NCBI RefSeq assembly: GCF_000621125.1
Contig: NZ_JHZC01000008.1
Coordinates: forward strand, 248,001 to 312,000
From: Maribacter antarcticus DSM 21422
GTDB lineage: Bacteria; Bacteroidota; Bacteroidia; Flavobacteriales; Flavobacteriaceae
DNA: 64,000 bases
Direction of reading: 5' to 3'
Positions 25,337 to 33,302 of this stretch are shown one piece after another. Made by a program: the position numbers and the translations under genes. The first letter of the stretch is position 1. The number at the start of each line of letters is the position of its first letter. The notes under the pieces are model-generated. The model was given only the letters and a program-made list of their open reading frames with translations. It made no database searches and was not told the origin of the DNA.

Positions 25337-27724
25337 ATGATAAAAAACTATTTTAAAATTGCATGGCGGAACATCGTAAAGAATCCAGGATATTCCATAA
25401 TTAACATTGGCGGTCTAGCCATAGGAATGGCTTGTTTTCTGCTAATAGCTCTGTTTATTAGAAACGAACTTTCCTATGACAGCTACCACGAAAAAGGGGA
25501 TAATATTTACCGGATTGTCCATCATGACAATGAGGGTAAACAGATTTGGGGAAATGCTCCTGTCGGCCCTGCGTTAAAAAAGGATTTTTCTGAGGTGGTA
25601 GAAATAGTTCAATTTTCTGGTAGGTCGGATATTTTGTTGGAATACAACGAACGTTCTTTTCAAGAAGGCAATTCATTTTATGTGGATGAGACCGCTTTTG
25701 ATATTTTTAGTTGGCCCTTGCGCTCTGGCAATCCCAAAACTGCGTTAAAAGACCCATATACTATAGTACTTACGGAAAGTACAGCTAAAAAGTATTTTGG
25801 AAACGAGAATCCTATTGGTAAAACTATGGATGGTGTTGGAGGGAGAGCAAATGATGGTATTTATACAGTCACTGGTGTTATGAAGGACGTACCTGCTAAC
25901 TCACATTTTTCTTTTGATGTGCTTATGTCCATGAGCTCTTTTTATCAGTCGCGATCAGAAATTTTTGAGTCGTGGGGCTATGTAGATTTTTATACCTATT
26001 TTTTGGTAAGCGATAATTTTAATCAACAAGCTTTCCAAGGGAAAATGCCTGAATTTTTAAAACGAAATCGTCCCGAAGAGAATGCAGATTATTTTTATGA
26101 CCTTTCTTTTGAACCCTTAAAAGACACCTATTTAAAATCGGCTGCTGCACGCCAGCCTGGTGTTACAAGTAGCCTCGCCAATATTTATATTTTCGCGCTC
26201 ATAGGTCTGTTTATCCTGATTATTGCCTGTATCAACTTTATGAATTTGGCCACTGCGCGGTCTTTGGAAAGGGCCAAGGAAGTAGGGGTGAGAAAAGTAA
26301 TTGGGGCGGATAAAAAAGGCTTGCGTTATCAGTTTTTGGGGGAGTCCCTACTTATGGTGCTGCTTGCTTCCATTTTAGGTTTAGTATTGGTAATGATATG
26401 TCTTCCCACTATGCGGAATATTACCGGTAAAGCGTTTCTTTCTTCTGAAATTTTTAATGTTTTTAGTCTTTCATTATATTTTGGCATTGCTTTGTTGACA
26501 GGTTTGCTAGCAGGCTTGTATCCCGCTTTTGTACTGTCCAATTTTAAACCGTCCAGTGTACTTAAAGGAGTTTTTAAAAGCTCAAAACAGGGCACCAACC
26601 TAAGAAAGGGTTTGGTTATTTTTCAATTTTCACTCTCCATTGCTCTGATCGCCAGCACGGTTATTGTTTATTTTCAGTTGGGATTTATGTTGAATAAAAA
26701 TTTAGGCTTTGATCAGGAGCAACAACTGGTCATCGATTTTAATTGGGATGGTCAAGTACTTGATAATATGGAAACCATTAAAAGTGAGTTTATGAACCTT
26801 CAAGAAGTAGTTTCGGTCGCAGGTTCCCGTACCGTGCCTGGAAGTCACTTTCCTGGCGCAGGAACAGATATTGAAACTTTTGAGGGCAGTATGGAAAATT
26901 TTAGTCCTTTTTTGTACGAGATAGACTTTGACTTTATTCCACATTACAACATAGAAGTAGTGGCCGGAAGAGCATATTCAAGGGAGTTCGTGACAGATTC
27001 TGTTTCCTCTTTATTGGTCAACGAAGCGGCCGCCAGAAGTTTTGGTTATGCCAACCCTGCGGATATTATTGGGAAACGTTTTCAACAATGGGGCCGAGAA
27101 GGAACTATTATTGGTGTGGTAAAGGACTTTAATTACATGTCTTTACATCAAGCTGTGGCACCGTTGACCTTGCGTTATTCTCAATTTGGCAAGTACCTAT
27201 CAATGAAAGTCAAATCCAGCAACATGCAACAGGGCATTTCCAATATTGAGCAAAAATGGGCAGAACTGGCTCCGCACCGTCCGTTTCTTTATACTTTTTT
27301 GGATGAATCCTTTAATACGCAATACGAGGCCGACATCAAGTTTAGAAAATTATTTACTTTATTTTCCTTCTTGGCTATTTTTATTGCCTGTTTGGGTCTG
27401 TTGGGGTTAGCCACGTATAGCGCCGTGCAACGCACCAAGGAAATAGGAGTCCGTAAAGTTTTAGGTGCTGAGGTGTCCAGTATCGTAAAGCTATTATCTA
27501 TCGATTTTATTAAGCTGGTTTTGATAGCCATCGTTGTAGCCACTCCCTTCTCATGGTATGTCATGGATAAATGGCTTCATGTATATGCCTACCAAATAGA
27601 TATTAGTTGGTGGATTTTCGCTTTGGCTGGAGGCATAGCATTGTCTATCGCATTAGCAACAGTAAGTTTTAACGCGATAAAAGCAGCGAGGGCTAATCCA
27701 GTTAAAAGTTTGAGGACAGAATAG
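25337..27724 (+). CDS. FtsX/MacB-type ABC permease P1
   Basis: 795 residues from ATG 25337 (the frame is open five codons further up, but the family N-terminus MIKNYFKIAWRN begins here). Architecture shared by P1-P12: TM1 about 20-42; a periplasmic MacB core domain; three TMs (about 285-400) forming the first FtsX domain; then TM5 (~425-445), a second periplasmic domain and a second three-TM FtsX domain (~680-785). This is eight TMs, a fused version of the four-TM MacB subunit, so one chain can act as the dimer. ATPase-coupling segments RAKEVGVRKVIGA (~311) and RTKEIGVRKVLGA (~698) are intact. C-terminus NPVKSLRTE. Confidence 0.93.
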   Translation: MIKNYFKIAWRNIVKNPGYSIINIGGLAIGMACFLLIALFIRNELSYDSYHEKGDNIYRIVHHDNEGKQIWGNAPVGPALKKDFSEVVEIVQFSGRSDILLEYNERSFQEGNSFYVDETAFDIFSWPLRSGNPKTALKDPYTIVLTESTAKKYFGNENPIGKTMDGVGGRANDGIYTVTGVMKDVPANSHFSFDVLMSMSSFYQSRSEIFESWGYVDFYTYFLVSDNFNQQAFQGKMPEFLKRNRPEENADYFYDLSFEPLKDTYLKSAAARQPGVTSSLANIYIFALIGLFILIIACINFMNLATARSLERAKEVGVRKVIGADKKGLRYQFLGESLLMVLLASILGLVLVMICLPTMRNITGKAFLSSEIFNVFSLSLYFGIALLTGLLAGLYPAFVLSNFKPSSVLKGVFKSSKQGTNLRKGLVIFQFSLSIALIASTVIVYFQLGFMLNKNLGFDQEQQLVIDFNWDGQVLDNMETIKSEFMNLQEVVSVAGSRTVPGSHFPGAGTDIETFEGSMENFSPFLYEIDFDFIPHYNIEVVAGRAYSREFVTDSVSSLLVNEAAARSFGYANPADIIGKRFQQWGREGTIIGVVKDFNYMSLHQAVAPLTLRYSQFGKYLSMKVKSSNMQQGISNIEQKWAELAPHRPFLYTFLDESFNTQYEADIKFRKLFTLFSFLAIFIACLGLLGLATYSAVQRTKEIGVRKVLGAEVSSIVKLLSIDFIKLVLIAIVVATPFSWYVMDKWLHVYAYQIDISWWIFALAGGIALSIALATVSFNAIKAARANPVKSLRTE

Positions 27725-27773
27725 GTTTCTAAGCTTAAAAGTAGCGCTTAAAAAAGCAAGAAAAACGAGAACT

Positions 27774-30125
27774 ATGTTCAAAAACTATGTAAAAATCGCT
27801 TGGCGAAATCTTTGGAAGAATAAAGGCTATAGTGCCTTAAATATTTTTGGTTTGGCCATCGGTATTACCTGTGCAAGTCTCATACTTCTTTGGGTAGCCG
27901 ATGAGCTAAGTTTTGATACCGTTTTCCCAAAACAGGAAACGGTTTATTACCTACCCACCAACCAGAAATATGAAGGAGAATGGAATACCTATTATTCCAC
28001 GCCAATGTTATTAGCTCGTGATTTAAAACAGGAAATACCGGAAATAAAGAAGGCGGCTGCCACCTCCTCGGAAAATTTACTTTTTACAGAAGGCAAAAAT
28101 GGAATTAATAGAAACGGGAGGTACGCGGATACGGATATTTTCGACATCTTCAACCTTCAATTCGTAGAAGGAAGTAAGGATAACGCATTCACTAGGCCCG
28201 ACGCGATTGTATTAACACAAAAGACAGCTGCTGACTTATTTGGAGAAAACGTTCAGGTGATGAATAAGACTTTAAGAGTCAATAACACCGATAATTACCA
28301 TATTACGGGGGTTGTAAAGGATTTACCGGTAAACGTTAGTTTTGGTTTTAATTGGTTGGCCCCTTTTGAGCGCTACTCCGCTGGTGTAGCATGGATGCAG
28401 GAATACGGAAGTAATTTTACAGATACTTTTGTAGCATTAGCGCCCGGTGCGGATTTAATAGAGGTAAACGAAAAGGTCAAAAAGATGCTACCTTCTAAAA
28501 CAGGAAACTTAGATACCTATGCGTTTCTGCATTCTATTAAGAATTGGCATTTAAGGTCTCATTTTGAAGGTGGGGAAATTGTAGGGGGTCAAATCGTTTA
28601 TGTGCGCATGTTTCTGCTGATTGCGCTTATTATACTGTTCATTGCCTGTATCAACTTTATGAATCTATCCACAGCTAGAAGCGAAAAGAGAGCTAAGGAA
28701 GTGGGTGTGCGAAAGGTACTTGGTTCCACTAAAAAAAGATTGATTATACAATTTATGACCGAGGCATTACTTACTGCGATGCTTGCAGCGGTTATCAGTA
28801 TTATTTTGCTGCTATTAATACTACCTCAATTCAATATCATGGTGGGTAAAGAACTGGCCTTCCGACTTTGGGAACCGGCACATATAGGAACTGTGCTAGG
28901 GATTACGCTTACATGTGGTCTTCTGGCTGGATGGTATCCTGCCTTTTTTCTATCGGCCTTTAAGCCAGTAGAGGTCATAAATGGTATGAAATCCAAAAAA
29001 AGTGGTGCGGTGGTTTTACGAAAGGGACTGGTGGTAGCTCAATTTGTTGTTTCCAATATCTTCATCGTAAGCACTATTGTCGTCTACCAACAAATACAAC
29101 ATGTAAAAGGTCGGGATATAGGATATGATAAAGAAAACCTTATAAAAATGCCAGTTAATGGGGATGTGGTGATGAACTTTGACCCCATCCGAAACGACAT
29201 GATTGCTACTGGTCTTGTTGAGAATGTGGCACTTAATAATTCCAATATTCTTTCCGATGGCAATAACGGATCTGGTTTTGACTGGAAAGGAGTTACGGAT
29301 GCGGAAGACGTGCTGATTTCATTTAGACACGTTACTCCTAATTTTTTTGAAACTACAGGTATGCAAATTATCGAAGGAAGAGGTTTTGGAAAAGATGTAG
29401 CAAAAGACAGTTCCAATATATTGATTTCAGAAACCTTTGCGCGTTTGATGGGAACGGAAAGTCCCGTGGGAAAAGTAGTGACCCGCGGACAATCGCTTAA
29501 GGTTATTGGGGTCGTAAAGGATTATTTATATGGTGATATGTATAATACTAGTGGTCCAGTGATGTATTTTCACAATCCTAATTATGCTAATTTCATGTAT
29601 GTAAAAACAAAATCTGATGCGTCGGGTACTACTGCATTGGCAGCTATGGAAAGAGTTATGAAACAACACAACCCTGCATTCCCTTTTGAATATGAGTTCG
29701 TTAACGACGCCTTCAACGCGAAGTTTAAAAGTGAAAAATTATTGAGTGACCTCTCTAAGATATTCGCTTTTCTGACCATTATGATTTCATGCTTAGGATT
29801 ATTTGGGTTAGCCGCCTACACAGCAGAACAGCGCAAAAAGGAAATTGGCGTGCGAAAAGTGTTAGGATCCACTGTTTCTAGTATCGTAACGTTGTTGTCA
29901 AAAGATTTTATGCGGCTAGTGCTCATTGCCCTTTTGATAGCTGGCCCCTTGGCTTGGTGGGCTATGAATACGTGGCTGGAAGGTTTTGCTTATCGTATAT
30001 GGATTAATATATGGGTGTTTGTAATTGCCGGAGTTGTGGCTATTCTCATCGCTCTTTTAACCGTTAGTTTCCAAGCGATTAAAGCGGCTATTGCAAACCC
30101 TGTAAAGAGTTTGAGGGCGGAATAA
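27774..30125 (+). CDS. FtsX/MacB-type ABC permease P2
   Basis: 783 residues, eight-TM fused MacB-like permease. N-terminus MFKNYVKIAWRNLWKNKGYSALNIFGLAIG; both coupling segments are intact (RAKEVGVRKVLGS near 304, RKKEIGVRKVLGS near 686); C-terminus NPVKSLRAE. Its N-terminal 30 residues are closest to P6 (KIAWRNLWxNKGYS), while the periplasmic domain is distinct (FDTVFPKQETVYYLPTNQKYEGEWNTYY). It starts 49 bp after P1 and ends before the P3 regulatory region, so it is probably last in the tolC unit. Confidence 0.93.
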   Translation: MFKNYVKIAWRNLWKNKGYSALNIFGLAIGITCASLILLWVADELSFDTVFPKQETVYYLPTNQKYEGEWNTYYSTPMLLARDLKQEIPEIKKAAATSSENLLFTEGKNGINRNGRYADTDIFDIFNLQFVEGSKDNAFTRPDAIVLTQKTAADLFGENVQVMNKTLRVNNTDNYHITGVVKDLPVNVSFGFNWLAPFERYSAGVAWMQEYGSNFTDTFVALAPGADLIEVNEKVKKMLPSKTGNLDTYAFLHSIKNWHLRSHFEGGEIVGGQIVYVRMFLLIALIILFIACINFMNLSTARSEKRAKEVGVRKVLGSTKKRLIIQFMTEALLTAMLAAVISIILLLLILPQFNIMVGKELAFRLWEPAHIGTVLGITLTCGLLAGWYPAFFLSAFKPVEVINGMKSKKSGAVVLRKGLVVAQFVVSNIFIVSTIVVYQQIQHVKGRDIGYDKENLIKMPVNGDVVMNFDPIRNDMIATGLVENVALNNSNILSDGNNGSGFDWKGVTDAEDVLISFRHVTPNFFETTGMQIIEGRGFGKDVAKDSSNILISETFARLMGTESPVGKVVTRGQSLKVIGVVKDYLYGDMYNTSGPVMYFHNPNYANFMYVKTKSDASGTTALAAMERVMKQHNPAFPFEYEFVNDAFNAKFKSEKLLSDLSKIFAFLTIMISCLGLFGLAAYTAEQRKKEIGVRKVLGSTVSSIVTLLSKDFMRLVLIALLIAGPLAWWAMNTWLEGFAYRIWINIWVFVIAGVVAILIALLTVSFQAIKAAIANPVKSLRAE

Positions 30126-30304
30126 ATCTTCACTTTTAAGAGGTGCCGCTGATATAGTAGGAGGCGCGATGGTTTAGTCGCAATGGAGTTGTGAAAGCGC
30201 GAAACATGGATAGGGAATTAACTCAGTAACAAATACTGAAATAAGTTCTTCAAAAGAACAACACGAGGCATCAATAAAAAGCAGCTAGTTTTTATGGCTA
30301 ATCT

Positions 30305-30344
30305 TGTAAATATTTTGTACATATTATGTCAAAATATTTTACAG
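30305..30344 (+). promoter_or_regulatory. Activator dyad pair upstream of P3
   Basis: The left site TGTAAATATTTTGTACA (30305-30321) is followed by right site TGTCAAAATATTTTACAG (30327-30344); starts are 22 bp apart and 92 bp before TGGCAT. The right site is the reverse complement of the right site before P11. Confidence 0.7.
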
Positions 30345-30396
30345 TGGAGTATTCATATTACAACGCAACTATACGATATTAAAGGAATTGAGTATA

Positions 30397-30412
30397 TGGC
30401 ATGAAAATCGAC
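30397..30412 (+). promoter_or_regulatory. Sigma-54-like promoter of P3
   Basis: TGGCATGAAAATCGAC: -24 TGGCATG, -12 TCGAC with the conserved G. ATG 30453 is 41 bp past the element. Confidence 0.65.
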
Positions 30413-30452
30413 TTGTATATAATTCATTATAGCAATCAAAAATCAAACAGTC

Positions 30453-32870
30453 ATGTTTAAAAATAACCTTAAAATTGCCTGGAGAAGCATTAAAAAGGAC
30501 AAATTCTTTACTACAATCAAAATTGGAGGGTTTGCCGTAGGTATTGCTGCATGTCTATTAATTGCCTTGTTCATTCGAGATGAGGTAAGCTACGATCAAC
30601 ATTATACCAACAAAAATAAAATCTACAGGGTGGTGATGCAGGGAGAGTTTCAAGGCGAGCTTTTTAAAAGCACCCATTTTCAATTACCTTTTGCGGATGC
30701 ACTACAGGCTGATTTTCCAGAAATCGAAAAAGCGGGTAAAGTCAATACTATTGAGATTTTTGGTGCTGGAAAACGTGGTATGCGTTTGCAAGGAGAATCA
30801 CAGAATAATTTTGAGGAAAGCTTTATTCTTGCGGACCAAGAAGCCTTTGAGATTTTGGAGCTTTCGTTGGAGCAAGGTAATCCAGATGCTGCTTTGACCG
30901 ATCCCAGAAGTATGATATTATCCAAGGCTAAGGCAGAGAAGTACTTTCCAAACGGAAACGCCCTAGGCCAGACCGTTATTCTAGATAATGATGATGCCAA
31001 ACCGTACAGAATTACGGGGGTGATGAAAGAAGTGCCTGAAAATTCGCATTTGAAATTTGATTTTGTACTTCCGATTGTGGATACTAACGGTGGTTGGACC
31101 AACCAGAACTACTTTACTTACGTATTGGTAGATCAGAAAGCAAGTATTCCAGAACTGGAGCAGAAAATGAAATCTATTGTAGAGAATTATATCATTCCTG
31201 CACAAATGGAACGAGGTCGTGCGCCAGATTTTATCGAAGTACTTCGCGGGATAGAATACAAATTGCAACCTGTAACCAATATCCATTTGTATTCAGATAT
31301 TAAAATGGGAGATGGCCTAAAGCATGGGGATATCCGCTTTGTTTGGTTGTTCGCTGCCATTGCCGGTTTTGTATTACTCTTGGCGATTATAAATTTCATC
31401 AATTTATCAACCGCCAAATCAGCCAATAGGGCGAAGGAAGTAGGACTTCGGAAAACAGTAGGCGCTTTCAAACATAATCTTGTGGCCCAATTTCTGACCG
31501 AATCCGTTCTATTTAGTTTTATCTCTTTTGTACTTGGTGTTCTTATGGCTTGGGTGTTACTTCCATCGTTTAACACCCTTGCTGCCAAGACGATATTAAT
31601 GCCATGGATGGTATGGGGGTTCTTGCCAACGCTACTGATTTCTGCGCTGTTGGTCGGAGCTATTGCAGGGTTGTATCCGGCGTTCTACCTATCAGCTTTT
31701 AGACCGGTAGACGTTTTAAAAGGTAGTCTTAGTGTGGGTAGTAAAAGCGGACGACTACGCAGTGGTTTGGTGGTTTTTCAATTTACTACATCGGTTGTTT
31801 TGATTATCGGTACTTTAATCATTTATAAGCAAATGGATTATATTCTAAAGAAAGAATTGGGATATGATAAAGAACAGGTAGTGATTTTGGAAGGAACAGG
31901 TGTTCTGGGTGATCGTTCCGATTCCTTTAAAGAACAGCTATTGCAATTGCCCCAAGTAAAAGAAGCAACGACTACAAATTATTTACCTATAGCTGGGGGC
32001 AATAGAAATGGGAATACGTTTAGAAGGGCCAATGAAGGTAATGTGGGAGCTAGTACTCCTGCTCAAATTTGGCGGGTAGATTATGATTATTTAAAAACGC
32101 TGGGCATACAACTAAAAGAAGGCCGCGACTTTTCAAAGGAATTCGCTTCCGATTCTATAAACTCTATTATCATTAATTCAAAAATGGTTGCAGAGATGGG
32201 ACTGACTGACCCCTTAGGCAAGCAGATAAATAATAACGACAGGGATTGGACTATCATCGGAGTCCTGGAGGATTTTCATTTTAAGTCTTTAAAGGAAGAT
32301 ATCGCTTCCTTGTCTTTGGTTATCGGTAAGGACAATGGTACAGTTTCTATAAAACTCGAAAAAGGGAATGTCAACGAGGCTTTGGTCGCAATAGCGGCGA
32401 TATGGAGTAGGAACGTACCCAACCAAACCATCAAGTATAGTTTTTTAGACCAAGAGTTTAGCCAGATGCATGCAGATGTGCAACGCATGGGTAACATCTT
32501 CAACAGCTTTGCGCTTTTCGCCATTTTTGTAGCCTGTTTGGGACTCTTTGCCCTCTCCGCTTTTATGGTAGAACAACGAAAAAAAGAAATCAGTATCCGC
32601 TTGGTATTGGGCGCACCTTTCAAAAGCATTTACCAGTTATTGACTTTGGATTTTATGAAGCTGATTTTGATATCTATAGCTATTGCGATACCCTTGGGTT
32701 GGTTTTTGATGGGCAGATGGTTGGAAGATTTTGCATACCGCATCAGTATAGGTTGGGAAGTATTTTTGGTGGCAGGTTGTATCGCTCTAATTATTGCTTT
32801 TTCTACCATTAGTTATCAATCTGTTGCAGCGGCATTGATAAAACCTTTAAAAAGCTTACGAGCGGAGTAA
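30453..32870 (+). CDS. FtsX/MacB-type ABC permease P3
   Basis: 805 residues of the eight-TM fused type, N-terminus MFKNNLKIAWRSIKKDKFFTTIKIGGFAVG. The first coupling segment RAKEVGLRKTVGA is intact. The second reads RKKEISIRLVLGA: the usual Gly is Ser and the usual Lys is Leu717, so contact with the ATPase may differ in this half. C-terminus KPLKSLRAE replaces NPVKSLR. It has its own dyad-pair/sigma-54 module and is followed by the permease relic, so it is probably a single-gene unit. Confidence 0.93.
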   Translation: MFKNNLKIAWRSIKKDKFFTTIKIGGFAVGIAACLLIALFIRDEVSYDQHYTNKNKIYRVVMQGEFQGELFKSTHFQLPFADALQADFPEIEKAGKVNTIEIFGAGKRGMRLQGESQNNFEESFILADQEAFEILELSLEQGNPDAALTDPRSMILSKAKAEKYFPNGNALGQTVILDNDDAKPYRITGVMKEVPENSHLKFDFVLPIVDTNGGWTNQNYFTYVLVDQKASIPELEQKMKSIVENYIIPAQMERGRAPDFIEVLRGIEYKLQPVTNIHLYSDIKMGDGLKHGDIRFVWLFAAIAGFVLLLAIINFINLSTAKSANRAKEVGLRKTVGAFKHNLVAQFLTESVLFSFISFVLGVLMAWVLLPSFNTLAAKTILMPWMVWGFLPTLLISALLVGAIAGLYPAFYLSAFRPVDVLKGSLSVGSKSGRLRSGLVVFQFTTSVVLIIGTLIIYKQMDYILKKELGYDKEQVVILEGTGVLGDRSDSFKEQLLQLPQVKEATTTNYLPIAGGNRNGNTFRRANEGNVGASTPAQIWRVDYDYLKTLGIQLKEGRDFSKEFASDSINSIIINSKMVAEMGLTDPLGKQINNNDRDWTIIGVLEDFHFKSLKEDIASLSLVIGKDNGTVSIKLEKGNVNEALVAIAAIWSRNVPNQTIKYSFLDQEFSQMHADVQRMGNIFNSFALFAIFVACLGLFALSAFMVEQRKKEISIRLVLGAPFKSIYQLLTLDFMKLILISIAIAIPLGWFLMGRWLEDFAYRISIGWEVFLVAGCIALIIAFSTISYQSVAAALIKPLKSLRAE

Positions 32871-32959
32871 ACGGCCTCACAATTGCCAAAAGGGAAGCTT
32901 TTAAAAAATCAATCAAAAATGTACTAAAACAAGTTTAGCACAAGAAAAACGAACGCATC

Positions 32960-33097
32960 ATGATAAAGCAGTATACAAAAATAGCTTGGAGGAATCTAAC
33001 CAAAAATAAACAGCAGACCATTATAAATGTATTATGACTTACCATAGGAACAGTTAGCTGCCTTGCCATTTTATTATTTGTTTTTGCTCAACTTTAA
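32960..33097 (+). pseudogene. N-terminal relic of a thirteenth permease
   Basis: ATG 32960 opens MIKQYTKIAWRNLTKNKQQT (family consensus MxKNYxKIAWRNLxKN), reaches VL and meets TGA at 33035-33037. The same frame continues LTIGTVSCLAILLFVFAQL (family TM1, consensus GLAIGxAxxLLI) to TAA at 33095-33097. The match then ends where the duplicated sequence upstream of P4 begins. So this is the first 46 codons of a permease gene with a nonsense mutation, cut off at a duplication boundary. It lies 89 bp after P3, in the same orientation. Confidence 0.85.
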
Positions 33098-33146
33098 ATT
33101 TTCACCAAAAGGGAGAAGTATAACAGGTTGGTTATCAATCTATTTC

Positions 33147-33186
33147 TGTAAATATATTATACAAGGTATGTCCAATTATTTTACAG
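33147..33186 (+). promoter_or_regulatory. Activator dyad pair upstream of P4
   Basis: Left TGTAAATATATTATACA (33147-33163), right TGTCCAATTATTTTACAG (33169-33186); starts 22 bp apart, left start 91 bp before TGGCAC. Confidence 0.7.
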
Positions 33187-33237
33187 TTAAAATAGTTTAT
33201 TTTATTTAATTATCTGATAATTAGCTAGTTATTTATT

Positions 33238-33253
33238 TGGCACGAAAATAGAC
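33238..33253 (+). promoter_or_regulatory. Sigma-54-like promoter of P4
   Basis: TGGCACGAAAATAGAC: perfect -24 half, -12 half TAGAC with the conserved G. ATG 33303 is 50 bp past the element. Confidence 0.65.
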
Positions 33254-33302
33254 TTTATAAAAATGTAATACATAAGAGCATCAATCAAAACAATCATCAA
33301 TC

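Larger units (their letters stand above)
33092..33302. repeat. Duplicated promoter segment, copy 1 (before P4)
   Basis: From TTTAAATTTTCACC through the AACAGGTTGGTTATCAATCT block, both dyads and the TGGCA element to the P4 ATG, this closely matches 35744-35943 before P5, with scattered substitutions and a few indels. The left edge coincides with the end of the relic frame. Together with the paralogy of P4 and P5 it marks a tandem duplication of a promoter-gene unit. Confidence 0.8.

Noticed and set aside
25204-25357. Open frame before P1 (VQHKNQSVLQSAINHGHLEQ...)
   Set aside because: No start codon after its upstream stop, no family resemblance, and it overlaps the P1 start.
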